Below, piece after piece: positions 45,273-53,036 of a DNA stretch of 64,000 nucleotides (position 1 is its first letter; every line of letters begins with the position of its first letter). Position numbers and translations under genes: made by a program. The stretch comes from DATGSL01 sp964645585. Its GTDB lineage: Bacteria; Verrucomicrobiota; Verrucomicrobiia; Opitutales; T3Sed10-336. The stretch covers positions 1 to 64,000 of the forward strand of contig CAZYAN010000014.1 of NCBI GenBank assembly GCA_964645585.1, given 5' to 3'. Below the pieces are notes generated by a model, which worked only from the letters and a program-made list of their open reading frames with translations, ran no database searches and was not told where the DNA came from.

Positions 45273-47306
45273 TTAGTGGAGAAGCGGAGCGATTACGAGG
45301 CTCACGATCGCCATCGTATTGATCAGGATGTTCATCGACGGGCCCGAAGTATCTTTGAACGGATCGCCAACGGTATCCCCGACGACGCAGGCTTTGTGCG
45401 CTTCCGAACCTTTCCCCCCGTGATGTCCCTGTTCGACGTATTTTTTCGCATTGTCCCAAGCACCCCCCGCGTTGGCCATGAAAAGGGCGAGAGTGATGCA
45501 ACCGAGGAGCCCGCCAATGAGCAGGCCGCCGAGTGCCTCGGGCCCGATGATAAAGCCGACAATAGCAGGAGTAAACACGGCCAGACTGGCTGGAAGCATC
45601 ATTTTCCTCAAAGCCGCGCCGGTCGCGATATCGACACAGCGTGTCGAATCCGGTTTGGCGGTCCCTTCAAGGATTCCTGGGATCTCCCGGAACTGGCGCC
45701 TGATTTCTTCGATCATATCATGCGCGGCCGCGCCGACCGCTGTCATAGTGATTGCTCCATTGAGGAATGCGACGACGCCTCCAATAAAGACGCCGATGAC
45801 CACCCGCGGATCGGAGAGGCTTAATTCGAAATCTGGATTCGCGGTGCTAACGATATTGACGTAGGCAGCAATCAGCGTGATAGCCGCCAAGCCGGCCGCG
45901 CCGACAGCAAAACCTTTGCCGATGGCGGCCGTCGTGTTTCCGACTTCGTCGAGGCGGTCGGTTATCGCGCGGGTTTCCTTGCCCATTCCGGACATTTCGG
46001 CGATGCCGCCCGCGTTGTCGGCGACCGGTCCGTACGCATCGATCGCCATAGTGATCCCGATCGTTGAAAGCATGCCGACGGCGGCGACCCCGACACCGTA
46101 CAAGCCAGCGAATTCGTTGGCGATCAGGATCGTCCCGGCAATGGTCAGCAAAGGAATAGCGACGGACTGAAGACCGACCGCGAGCCCGGTAATCATGACG
46201 GTAGCGACCCCGGTTTCCGCCGCGTGTGCTATTGTGCGGACAGGTTTCCCGCCGGTGTAATATTCGGTGACAAGTCCGACGATAATTCCGCCGAGCGACC
46301 CGGCGAAGACACAGGCCCAGATTTGCCAGATGCCGCCAAGCAGGGTGACAACGAAGTAGGCGAAAACGACGAGCAAGACCGCCGCGCTGATCGTCCCCGT
46401 GCGGAGAGCTTTGGCTGGTTCGCGCGCGGAAAAAGCTTTGACGATTAAAATGCCGACCATCGCGCAGACGATCCCGAGCGAGGCAACCGCAAGCGGGAGG
46501 TACATTAAACTGGATTGAAAAGCTCCAATATCGTCGACCGTCGGTCTCGCATAACCTTCCACTTCGGCAATGGCAAAAGTCGCCGCAATCGCGAGAGTGG
46601 CGATCATAGCGTTGCAATACGATTCAAACAGGTCGGAGCCCATTCCGGCGACGTCTCCGACATTGTCACCGACATTGTCAGCGATCACTCCCGGGTTCCG
46701 CGGGTCATCTTCGGGGATCCCCGCTTCGACTTTGCCGACGAGGTCAGCCCCGACGTCGGCCGCCTTTGTGAAAATTCCGCCGCCCACGCGGAAGAAAATC
46801 GCTACGAGCGAGGCACCCATGGCGAACGCGTGAATGACATGCGCTTCTTCTGGGGTTCCAAAGAAAAGAAAAAGAGTGCCGATCCCGAGGAGACCCATGG
46901 CGGCGATCGTTAGTCCCATGATCGAGCCGCCGAAAAAGGCCGTGGTCAATGCCGTCGCCGCACCTTTCATGTGTGCGGCGATCGCCGTCCGAACGTTGGC
47001 CTTGGTCGCCGCGTACATCCCGATAAAGCCGGCTGCGAAGGAACAGCTCGCGCCCATGAAGAATGCAAGCGATTCAAAGACATTCAGGAAGATTGCGATC
47101 AATATTCCGATGACGACGACGAACGTGCTCAGGAGTTTAAACTCCCGCTTCATGAAAATCAGCGCGCCGCTGTGGATCATTTCAGCGATCTCAGCAACTT
47201 TGCCTTCACCGCCGGGAAGCTTCATGATGCGCGTGAAAATAAAATAGGCAACCCCGAGTCCGGCGAGTCCGAGTAAGGGGGTGACGATGGGAAGTCCAGT
47301 GAGCAT
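45273..47306 (-). CDS. hppA: Membrane-bound ion-translocating pyrophosphatase (K+-dependent type)
   Basis: A 677-residue polytopic membrane protein that couples PPi hydrolysis to H+ or Na+ export. The catalytic/PPi-binding loops are clear: GGGIFTKAADVGADLVGKVE, DDPRNPGVIADNVGDNVGD and VVGDTVGDPFKDTSGPS. In the K+/Na+ selector loop the sequence is DEVGNTTAAIGKGFA. Alanine where K+-independent enzymes have lysine (GNTTKA) marks the K+-dependent class. Whether H+ or Na+ is pumped cannot be read with certainty. The ATG at 47306 starts with a hydrophobic helix. The leader holds an extended -10 box and a terminator-like hairpin. Confidence 0.92.
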   Translation of the reverse strand: MLTGLPIVTPLLGLAGLGVAYFIFTRIMKLPGGEGKVAEIAEMIHSGALIFMKREFKLLSTFVVVIGILIAIFLNVFESLAFFMGASCSFAAGFIGMYAATKANVRTAIAAHMKGAATALTTAFFGGSIMGLTIAAMGLLGIGTLFLFFGTPEEAHVIHAFAMGASLVAIFFRVGGGIFTKAADVGADLVGKVEAGIPEDDPRNPGVIADNVGDNVGDVAGMGSDLFESYCNAMIATLAIAATFAIAEVEGYARPTVDDIGAFQSSLMYLPLAVASLGIVCAMVGILIVKAFSAREPAKALRTGTISAAVLLVVFAYFVVTLLGGIWQIWACVFAGSLGGIIVGLVTEYYTGGKPVRTIAHAAETGVATVMITGLAVGLQSVAIPLLTIAGTILIANEFAGLYGVGVAAVGMLSTIGITMAIDAYGPVADNAGGIAEMSGMGKETRAITDRLDEVGNTTAAIGKGFAVGAAGLAAITLIAAYVNIVSTANPDFELSLSDPRVVIGVFIGGVVAFLNGAITMTAVGAAAHDMIEEIRRQFREIPGILEGTAKPDSTRCVDIATGAALRKMMLPASLAVFTPAIVGFIIGPEALGGLLIGGLLGCITLALFMANAGGAWDNAKKYVEQGHHGGKGSEAHKACVVGDTVGDPFKDTSGPSMNILINTMAIVSLVIAPLLH

Positions 47307-47359
47307 GACGGTTCTACGAAGAGACGGTACGGTGAGTTCGATTAAATAAATGCAAAGAA

Positions 47360-47384
47360 ATTCCCTCCGGGCCGGGGAGGGAAT
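47360..47384 (-). terminator. Perfect hairpin with U-rich tail in the hppA leader
   Basis: On the minus strand, ATTCCCTCC and GGAGGGAAT form a perfect 9-base stem with a 7-base loop, followed by TTCTTTGCATTTATTT. It lies 195 bases after the htpG stop and 53 bases before the hppA start. It may terminate htpG or act as an attenuator for hppA. Confidence 0.55.
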
Positions 47385-47411
47385 CCGGGAGAGCATGAAA
47401 GACCCGACGCA

Positions 47412-47420
47412 ATTATAGCA
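47412..47420 (-). promoter_or_regulatory. Extended -10 promoter upstream of hppA
   Basis: The minus strand reads TGCTATAAT, a perfect -10 box with the TGn extension. No good -35 box is present, as is allowed for extended -10 promoters. Transcription would start near 47405 and run through the hairpin at 47360-47384 before reaching hppA. Confidence 0.45.
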
Positions 47421-47578
47421 ATTTTATTCTTCCTTTTTCGGAGTCCATTGATTGCGAAAGCTGCGGCAGGGGAGGGCGAACTTTCTATCCCGCTCCGTGG
47501 GTAGAAAGATCCGTTCTCCGTTGTTTCGTCCCAAAATCTTTGGTTGAATGGATACAAGCGAAACAGCTTCGAAAGCCC

Positions 47579-49459
47579 TTAGGCACCGGGCGGTTTGTCC
47601 GAGGGTGCGACGACTGACTCCAAGAGTTTTTGGATACGTCCAACCATCGGACGTGCATCCTCAAGCACTCCCGCGGCAATCATCGCATTGTCGAAAATCT
47701 GTTCAGCGACCAGTTTGGCAAGCTCTTCGTTTTGATCACGCAGCTTCACAAGATTGCGAATCAGCGGGTGGCGCGGATTGATCTGCAAGTTCACCTTTGT
47801 TTCCGGCGCGTTCCCTTGGTTCATGGACTGCATCATCCGCCGCATCATGGGAGAGAGGCCGCCGTCCGCGTTCACTACGAGTGCCGGACTGTCGACCAGG
47901 CGTTTGCTCGCGCTGACCTTTCCGATCCGTGCGCCCAGCGTTTGCTGGAGCCACTCTGCCAGAGCATCGACGACTTTCGGTTCGAGTGCCGCGGGGTCGT
48001 CGGGCAGGGGAACGTCGTCCAGAGCGAGGTCTTCCCGGTCGGCCGAAACAAGTTTCTTGCCATCGAATTCAATGACGCTGCTCATGACGAACTCATCAAC
48101 GGCTTCGTACAGGAACAATACTTCGAGGTTGCGAAGCTTGAACGCTTCGAGGTAGGGACCCGTTTCAATCGCCTCGCGGGAGGGAGCCGCGAGGTAATAG
48201 ATTTCCTTTTGCCCCTCTTTCATCCGGGAAACGTACTCGGCGAGACTCGTCAGCTTTCCCGGTTCCGTCAGACTTGATTCAAAACGCAGCAGCTCGGCGA
48301 GTTTTTCTTTATGCGAAAAATCGGTCGCCGCGCCCTCTTTGAGAAAATAACCGAATTCCTTGAAGAAGTCCGCATAGCCGTCCGCATTCCCTTTGGCTTC
48401 TTCTTCGAGGAACTTCAAAAAACGGCGGGTGATGAGCCGATTCAGTTTTTGGACGAGCGCGCTGTCCTGCATCGTCTCGCGCGAAATATTCAGCGGCAGA
48501 TCCTCACTGTCGATCACACCCTTCAGGAACCGGAGCCAGTCGGGAAGCAGATCCTTCGGCTGGGCGTCGATCAGGATTTTACGACAATAGAGGCTGACAC
48601 CTGGCTCGGTGCGGCCGAGGCCGAACTTTTCCTGATTCTCCTTCGGGACGAACAGGAGGCAATGGATCGCGAGCGGCGCGTCGGCGCTGAAGTGCAGACG
48701 GTAGCGCGGCCCGTCAAAGGCGTTGCAGAAAAATTTGTAGAAGTCCTCGTATTCTTCGTCCTTGATCTCGTTTTTGTTTCGGAACCAGAGAGCCTGGACC
48801 GTATTGGTCCGCTCGCCGTTGAGTTCGATCGGAAACTGGACAAAACTTGAGTAGCGCTGGAGGATCGATTTGATCCGCGATGCCTGGCTGAATTCCTTTT
48901 GATCGTCGCGCAGCTCAACAATGATCTTGCAGCCGCGCCGCTGACCGTCGACCTCTTCGATTTCGTAGCTCCCTTGTCCCTCGCTCGTCCAGCAGTAGCC
49001 GCGGGCATCGGGTCGCCAGGAGCGGGCGAAGACGCGGACGCGTTTGGCGACCATAAACACGCTGTAGAAACCGACGCCGAACTTGCCGATAAGGTTGGCG
49101 TTCTTTTCGCCGCTTTCGCTGAGCGCCTTTAAAAAGGCCCGAGAGCCGGAGTGGGCGATCGTGCCGAGATTTTTGACCAATTCGTCCCGATCCATCCCGA
49201 TCCCGAAATCCTGGATCGTAATCGTACCAGCGGTTTCATCCGTCGTGATGGAAATCTGCAGCGGAAGCTTATCGTCGAAAATCTCCTTTTCGGTGATCTG
49301 GACGTGGCGCAATTTCTCAAGGGCGTCGGACGCGTTGGAAACGAGTTCGCGCACGAAGATCTCGCGATCGGTGTAAAGCGAGTGAACGACGATATCCAGC
49401 AACTGCTGGACTTCCGCCTGGAAGTTATGTTTCTCCGAGTGGCTTTGCGTGTTTGCCAT
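47579..49459 (-). CDS. htpG: Chaperone HtpG (Hsp90)
   Basis: ATP-dependent Hsp90 chaperone of 626 residues. N-terminal ATPase motifs: ELVSNASDALEKLR (with the catalytic Glu), IQDFGIGMDRDEL, GTIAHSGSRAF and IGKFGVGFYSVFMVA. The middle and C-terminal domains follow (SREALQ-like NISRETMQDS, then LVDSPALVVNADGGLSPMMR). The length is typical. It begins about 145 bases after the sodium symporter gene on the same strand. Confidence 0.96.
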   Translation of the reverse strand: MANTQSHSEKHNFQAEVQQLLDIVVHSLYTDREIFVRELVSNASDALEKLRHVQITEKEIFDDKLPLQISITTDETAGTITIQDFGIGMDRDELVKNLGTIAHSGSRAFLKALSESGEKNANLIGKFGVGFYSVFMVAKRVRVFARSWRPDARGYCWTSEGQGSYEIEEVDGQRRGCKIIVELRDDQKEFSQASRIKSILQRYSSFVQFPIELNGERTNTVQALWFRNKNEIKDEEYEDFYKFFCNAFDGPRYRLHFSADAPLAIHCLLFVPKENQEKFGLGRTEPGVSLYCRKILIDAQPKDLLPDWLRFLKGVIDSEDLPLNISRETMQDSALVQKLNRLITRRFLKFLEEEAKGNADGYADFFKEFGYFLKEGAATDFSHKEKLAELLRFESSLTEPGKLTSLAEYVSRMKEGQKEIYYLAAPSREAIETGPYLEAFKLRNLEVLFLYEAVDEFVMSSVIEFDGKKLVSADREDLALDDVPLPDDPAALEPKVVDALAEWLQQTLGARIGKVSASKRLVDSPALVVNADGGLSPMMRRMMQSMNQGNAPETKVNLQINPRHPLIRNLVKLRDQNEELAKLVAEQIFDNAMIAAGVLEDARPMVGRIQKLLESVVAPSDKPPGA

Positions 49460-49575
49460 ATTGACTGCTGCTAACGGGTAAGATGAAAGCGGGGCATTTT
49501 ACAGAATCCGCTGAAAGACTGCAAGAAAAGCCAGCGCCATGATCGATTTGCCGCGCCCCCTTTCCTTCTTTTCTC

Positions 49576-49596
49576 TTTCCGATTTCCGACTTCCGC
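49576..49596. repeat. Heptamer tandem repeat downstream of the NSS gene
   Basis: TTTCCGA TTTCCGA CTTCCGC, three copies of a 7-base unit, inside a 50-base pyrimidine-rich tract, starting 8 bases beyond the stop codon at 49604. The copies are nearly identical, which is unusual for ordinary intergenic sequence. Confidence 0.5.
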
Positions 49597-49603
49597 TTTT
49601 CCC

Positions 49604-50989
49604 TTATCCGGCAATCAGCGTATAAACACGCGCCGCAAGCATCGTGAACATGGCGATCGGCGCCACGTAGCGGATCAGAATCTTCCAAGCCTTGGCCAGC
49701 CGAAACTCGGGAGTCCCTCTCCGTATTTCTTCCAGCGCATGACGGAGGCCCCATTTCCAGCCGACGAACAAGCAGAGGCCAAACGCGCCGGTGACGAGGG
49801 AGAGGTCCATCACCGGGCCGCTCAGGAGATCGAGGAGACTCATCCCGATGCCCGGCAGTTCGGAAAGCCACCCGACCGCCCCGACGCTGAGGGCCGATGG
49901 AAGGCCGAGAAGGAAGGCTCCGATCCCGACTGACCACGCGGCCTTTTTTCGATCCCAGCCTTTCTCATCGATCAGGTAAGAAACGGGAACCTCGAGGAGA
50001 CTGATCGCCGAGGTATAAGCGGCGATCGCAAGGAGAAAGAAGAAAGCAGCGCCAAAGATCATCCCGCCCCACGGCGCCCATGGCAGCTCCGCGAATACCT
50101 GAGGAAGCACCATGAAGATCAACCCCGGTCCGGCCTCGTCGCGCGGAAGACCGGCGTAAACCAGCGCGGGAAAGATGACGCAGCCGGCCAGAAGGGCGAC
50201 CAGCGTGTCAGAGACGGCGACATAGCCGGCCGACGAAGGAAGCGGTTCGTCTTTTCGCAGGTAACTCCCGTAGGTAATGATTGCCCCCATCCCGAGGCTG
50301 AGCGAGAAGAACGCTTGCGCGAGGCCTTGCAGGACGATTGTCGGCGTTATTTTACTCAGGTCGGGAGTCAGGTAATAACGAAGACCCTCTCCGGCGCCCG
50401 GGAGAGTCACGGCGCGGATCACCAGGATGACGAGCACCACTCCGAGGAGCGGCATGGCGATCTTGATCGTGCGCTCAATACCGGCGCGAATCCCGGCGGC
50501 AACCGTCACGATTGTGCCGAGCATGAAAATGGCATGATACAGGAACTCTTTACCGGGGTTCGCGACCATTTCGGTAAAGAACTCACTCGTGTTGACCGTC
50601 TCCTGAAAAGCGCCTCCCGCGGAAGCCAGCATGTAATAAATGGTCCATCCAGCGATAACGCTGTAAAAGGAGAGAACGACAAACGCCGTGATGACGCCGA
50701 GCGTTCCAATCCAATGCCAGGCGCTTCCGGGCGCGAGGTGACGAAACGCGCCGACCGGATTCCTCTCCCCTGCGCGGCCGACAATCATTTCCGCCAGCAT
50801 CACAGGAACGCCGACCAGTGCGACGCAGAGAATGTAGACCAGAACGAATGCTCCACCGCCTCCTTCCGCCGTAACGATCGGGAAGCGCCAGATATTCCCG
50901 AGTCCGATTGCGGATCCCGCGGCGGCGAGGACAAAGGCGAGACGGGACCCCCAGGTCCCGCGGGTCTCGGTCTTCGTTGAGGTGTTCAT
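49604..50989 (-). CDS. Sodium-dependent transporter (NSS/SNF family)
   Basis: A 461-residue secondary transporter of the LeuT-type neurotransmitter:sodium symporter family. The TM1 signature is AAAGSAIGLGNIWRFP with the Na+ and substrate unwound region; GGGAFVLVYI and SFYSVIAGW follow, and there are about 11-12 helices. The C-terminus is short, ending shortly after the last helix (MLAARVYTLIAG). Substrate (amino acid or similar) is unknown. It lies between exbB (upstream) and htpG; the gap to exbB is 175 bases and contains an AT-rich hairpin. Confidence 0.92.
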   Translation of the reverse strand: MNTSTKTETRGTWGSRLAFVLAAAGSAIGLGNIWRFPIVTAEGGGGAFVLVYILCVALVGVPVMLAEMIVGRAGERNPVGAFRHLAPGSAWHWIGTLGVITAFVVLSFYSVIAGWTIYYMLASAGGAFQETVNTSEFFTEMVANPGKEFLYHAIFMLGTIVTVAAGIRAGIERTIKIAMPLLGVVLVILVIRAVTLPGAGEGLRYYLTPDLSKITPTIVLQGLAQAFFSLSLGMGAIITYGSYLRKDEPLPSSAGYVAVSDTLVALLAGCVIFPALVYAGLPRDEAGPGLIFMVLPQVFAELPWAPWGGMIFGAAFFFLLAIAAYTSAISLLEVPVSYLIDEKGWDRKKAAWSVGIGAFLLGLPSALSVGAVGWLSELPGIGMSLLDLLSGPVMDLSLVTGAFGLCLFVGWKWGLRHALEEIRRGTPEFRLAKAWKILIRYVAPIAMFTMLAARVYTLIAG

Positions 50990-51139
50990 AGGCTGAGCGG
51001 CTTCGGCCGGATTCTTCGTTGATTCCTTCGTGCTGTCGATTCAACCGGCCGCTTGCGCCACGGCAGGCGTGATTCGCACTGCCGGAGACATCCGCTTGCG
51101 GCCGGCGCGGATGAGGGCAAACACGAAGCGAAGTCGCTC

Positions 51140-51160
51140 GGTTTTTCAAAACAAAAAACC
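51140..51160 (-). terminator. AT-rich hairpin after exbB
   Basis: GGTTTTT (51140-51146) and AAAAACC (51154-51160) form a perfect 7-base stem with a 7-base loop, 4 bases after the exbB stop at 51165. Only 2 of 7 pairs are G-C, so it may be a weak terminator or chance. Confidence 0.25.
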
Positions 51161-51164
51161 TCCG

Positions 51165-51974
51165 TTACCGCGGCGCAGGCGCCTCAATCGCCGAATCATC
51201 CGGAACAGGATACGGTTCCGCTCCCGGAACGGAAGCAACATCCGCCGGAACGATCTCGCCGGCGAGCTGGTCGACGAGTTTCGTGGCCGTCTGGCTCACT
51301 TCGAGCATCCGGTTGTCGAGTCGGTTTCGCAGCACAAAGTAGGCGATCATGGCGGGGATGCCGATAACCAGTCCGGTCGCCGTTGTGATCAAGGCTTCTC
51401 CAATATCTCCCGCAAGCAGCTCCGGCCGTCCCATCCCGCCGCGCGAAATCGTTTGAAACGCTCCGATCATGCCGCTTACGGTTCCGAGAAGTCCAATCAT
51501 CGGTGCAATCGTCGCCACCACGTTCAGATAATTAATCCACTGCCCAACACTGTTCTCCTCGTGTTCAAGCGTCTCGGCGAGAATGGCCTCAACCTGCTCT
51601 TTGTTCGCGTCGGCCGCATCTGGACGCGCCCTCGCGAGCGCCGGTTCCAATCCGCGCGACAGGACGCTGGGCGAGTTTCGCACGAGGTGAATCACCGCGG
51701 GGAGGTCGCGGGCGACCAGAAACCGCGAGAGATCGGGCAGCGCGGCATCCGGCACAAACTTTCGTCGCGCGGTTTCCCGGTAGCTGTGAAAGATCAGGAA
51801 CAGCAGTGCGAGCGACGAACAGCCGAGAGGAATCATTGCCCAGCCGCCTTGCAGCAAAAGGTCCCAAAGATTCGTGTCAGCGACGGAGGTCGAGTCGGGC
51901 GCGGCAGACGCCGCCGAAATCGAGCAAAGGAAGAGTATCGGAGTCAGGGAAACGAACGCGAACCATCGCTTCAT
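51165..51974 (-). CDS. exbB: MotA/TolQ/ExbB-type proton channel protein
   Basis: A 269-residue inner-membrane protein with an N-terminal signal-like helix, then about three transmembrane helices. The family core is ANWINYLNVVATIAPMIGLLGTVSGM-like here (LNVVATIAPMIGLLGTVSGM, about 160-180) and later EALITTATGLVIGIPAMI. ExbB/TolQ works with an ExbD/TolR partner to energise outer-membrane transport. No ExbD gene follows, as would be expected; the next gene is an NSS symporter. It follows the TPR-like 347-residue gene by 18 bases and probably forms an operon with it and the large TPR gene. Confidence 0.9.
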   Translation of the reverse strand: MKRWFAFVSLTPILFLCSISAASAAPDSTSVADTNLWDLLLQGGWAMIPLGCSSLALLFLIFHSYRETARRKFVPDAALPDLSRFLVARDLPAVIHLVRNSPSVLSRGLEPALARARPDAADANKEQVEAILAETLEHEENSVGQWINYLNVVATIAPMIGLLGTVSGMIGAFQTISRGGMGRPELLAGDIGEALITTATGLVIGIPAMIAYFVLRNRLDNRMLEVSQTATKLVDQLAGEIVPADVASVPGAEPYPVPDDSAIEAPAPR

Positions 51975-51992
51975 GATATTGGGGAGTTGGGG

Positions 51993-53036
51993 TTACCGAT
52001 TGGGGACAGGGGGCAAAAGAGGGGTTATTCTTTTGCGCACCTGCTGGATCGGGAGGTTCAAATCTTTCTCCGGTGGACGCAAGTCCAAATCCGGTTCAGC
52101 ATCGGCACCGCCGAGCGGGGCTTGGGTGGTGTTATTTGTCTTCGCCGCGACCTCGCAGGCGGCAGCGCAACGCGATCCGGTATCCGCAAGCCTGGGATCA
52201 TCGGGCCATTCCAGTCCCCGGTCGCGCATTTCGCGATAAAGGAGCGCGGCCTCATCCTCTCGTTCTTGCTGGCTGAGCGCGTGAATCGCGAGCGCGTAAC
52301 AGTCCCCGATATGCGGGATTGGTCGCGCGTCAGCCAACGCAATCGGCTGGAGAGCGACCCATATGACGCGTTCGAAGTCCTCGTCACGCAACGCGAGTTG
52401 CGCTAGAATCTTCCAGCCAAGCGCCGACGCGGGGAACGGAGGCTGATCGGCAATCCACTCACGCGCGAGCCGAGAAGACTCGCTAAACATCTCCAACTTG
52501 TAATGCCCGAGAAGGATAGCTTCTTGGATCGCGTTGCGTGTCGCTGATCCTCGGGCATGCGGAAGGAGGCGCCGGGCGATTCCAATCGCTCGATACAGGT
52601 CGCCGGATTCAAGATAGGCCGCGGGAAGGGCGGCAAAGAGTTTCATCGTCGCCGGGTCGAGGATAGCGATGAAGGCTGAGCGCGGCCGCCACATCGCCTC
52701 CAGTCCGGGGATGGCTTTCACGAGTTCTCTGCGATCAACCAGATCGCTCACCTGCCGCGTGATTTCCTCGTCGGGAAAATGGAGCCGCTCGACGGTGTCG
52801 GCGGGGAATCCTCGTTCGACTTCGCCGCGATCAATTGCGACGCGGATCGTGACAATGCCGTCGCGAAGTCCGACCGGCTTGCCGGAAAAGGAACGTCCGT
52901 CGCGCAGCTCAACTCGGACAGTATCGGCCGGATCGGGAACGTTCTCGGCGTTGCTGCCGATAGCGCTGATCGCCAGCAACGGAAAAACCCAGACCCAGCC
53001 CAGGCGTCGCATAAGGTGGTTGGATGGTGTTTTCAT
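51993..53036 (-). CDS. Secreted TPR-like protein, unknown function
   Basis: A 347-residue protein with a signal peptide (AISAIGSNA, cleavage near residue 30). It has an N-terminal strand region (VRVELRDGRSFSGKPVGL, reminiscent of LSm/SH3-like folds) and then helical repeats resembling TPRs (AFIAILDPATMKLFAALPAAYLE, AIGIARRLLPHARGS, FERVIWVALQPIALAD). The C-terminal 50 residues are charged and proline-rich. Its ATG overlaps the stop of the large TPR gene (ATGA), and ExbB follows 18 bases later, so the three form one unit. Function unknown. Confidence 0.75.
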   Translation of the reverse strand: MKTPSNHLMRRLGWVWVFPLLAISAIGSNAENVPDPADTVRVELRDGRSFSGKPVGLRDGIVTIRVAIDRGEVERGFPADTVERLHFPDEEITRQVSDLVDRRELVKAIPGLEAMWRPRSAFIAILDPATMKLFAALPAAYLESGDLYRAIGIARRLLPHARGSATRNAIQEAILLGHYKLEMFSESSRLAREWIADQPPFPASALGWKILAQLALRDEDFERVIWVALQPIALADARPIPHIGDCYALAIHALSQQEREDEAALLYREMRDRGLEWPDDPRLADTGSRCAAACEVAAKTNNTTQAPLGGADAEPDLDLRPPEKDLNLPIQQVRKRITPLLPPVPNR

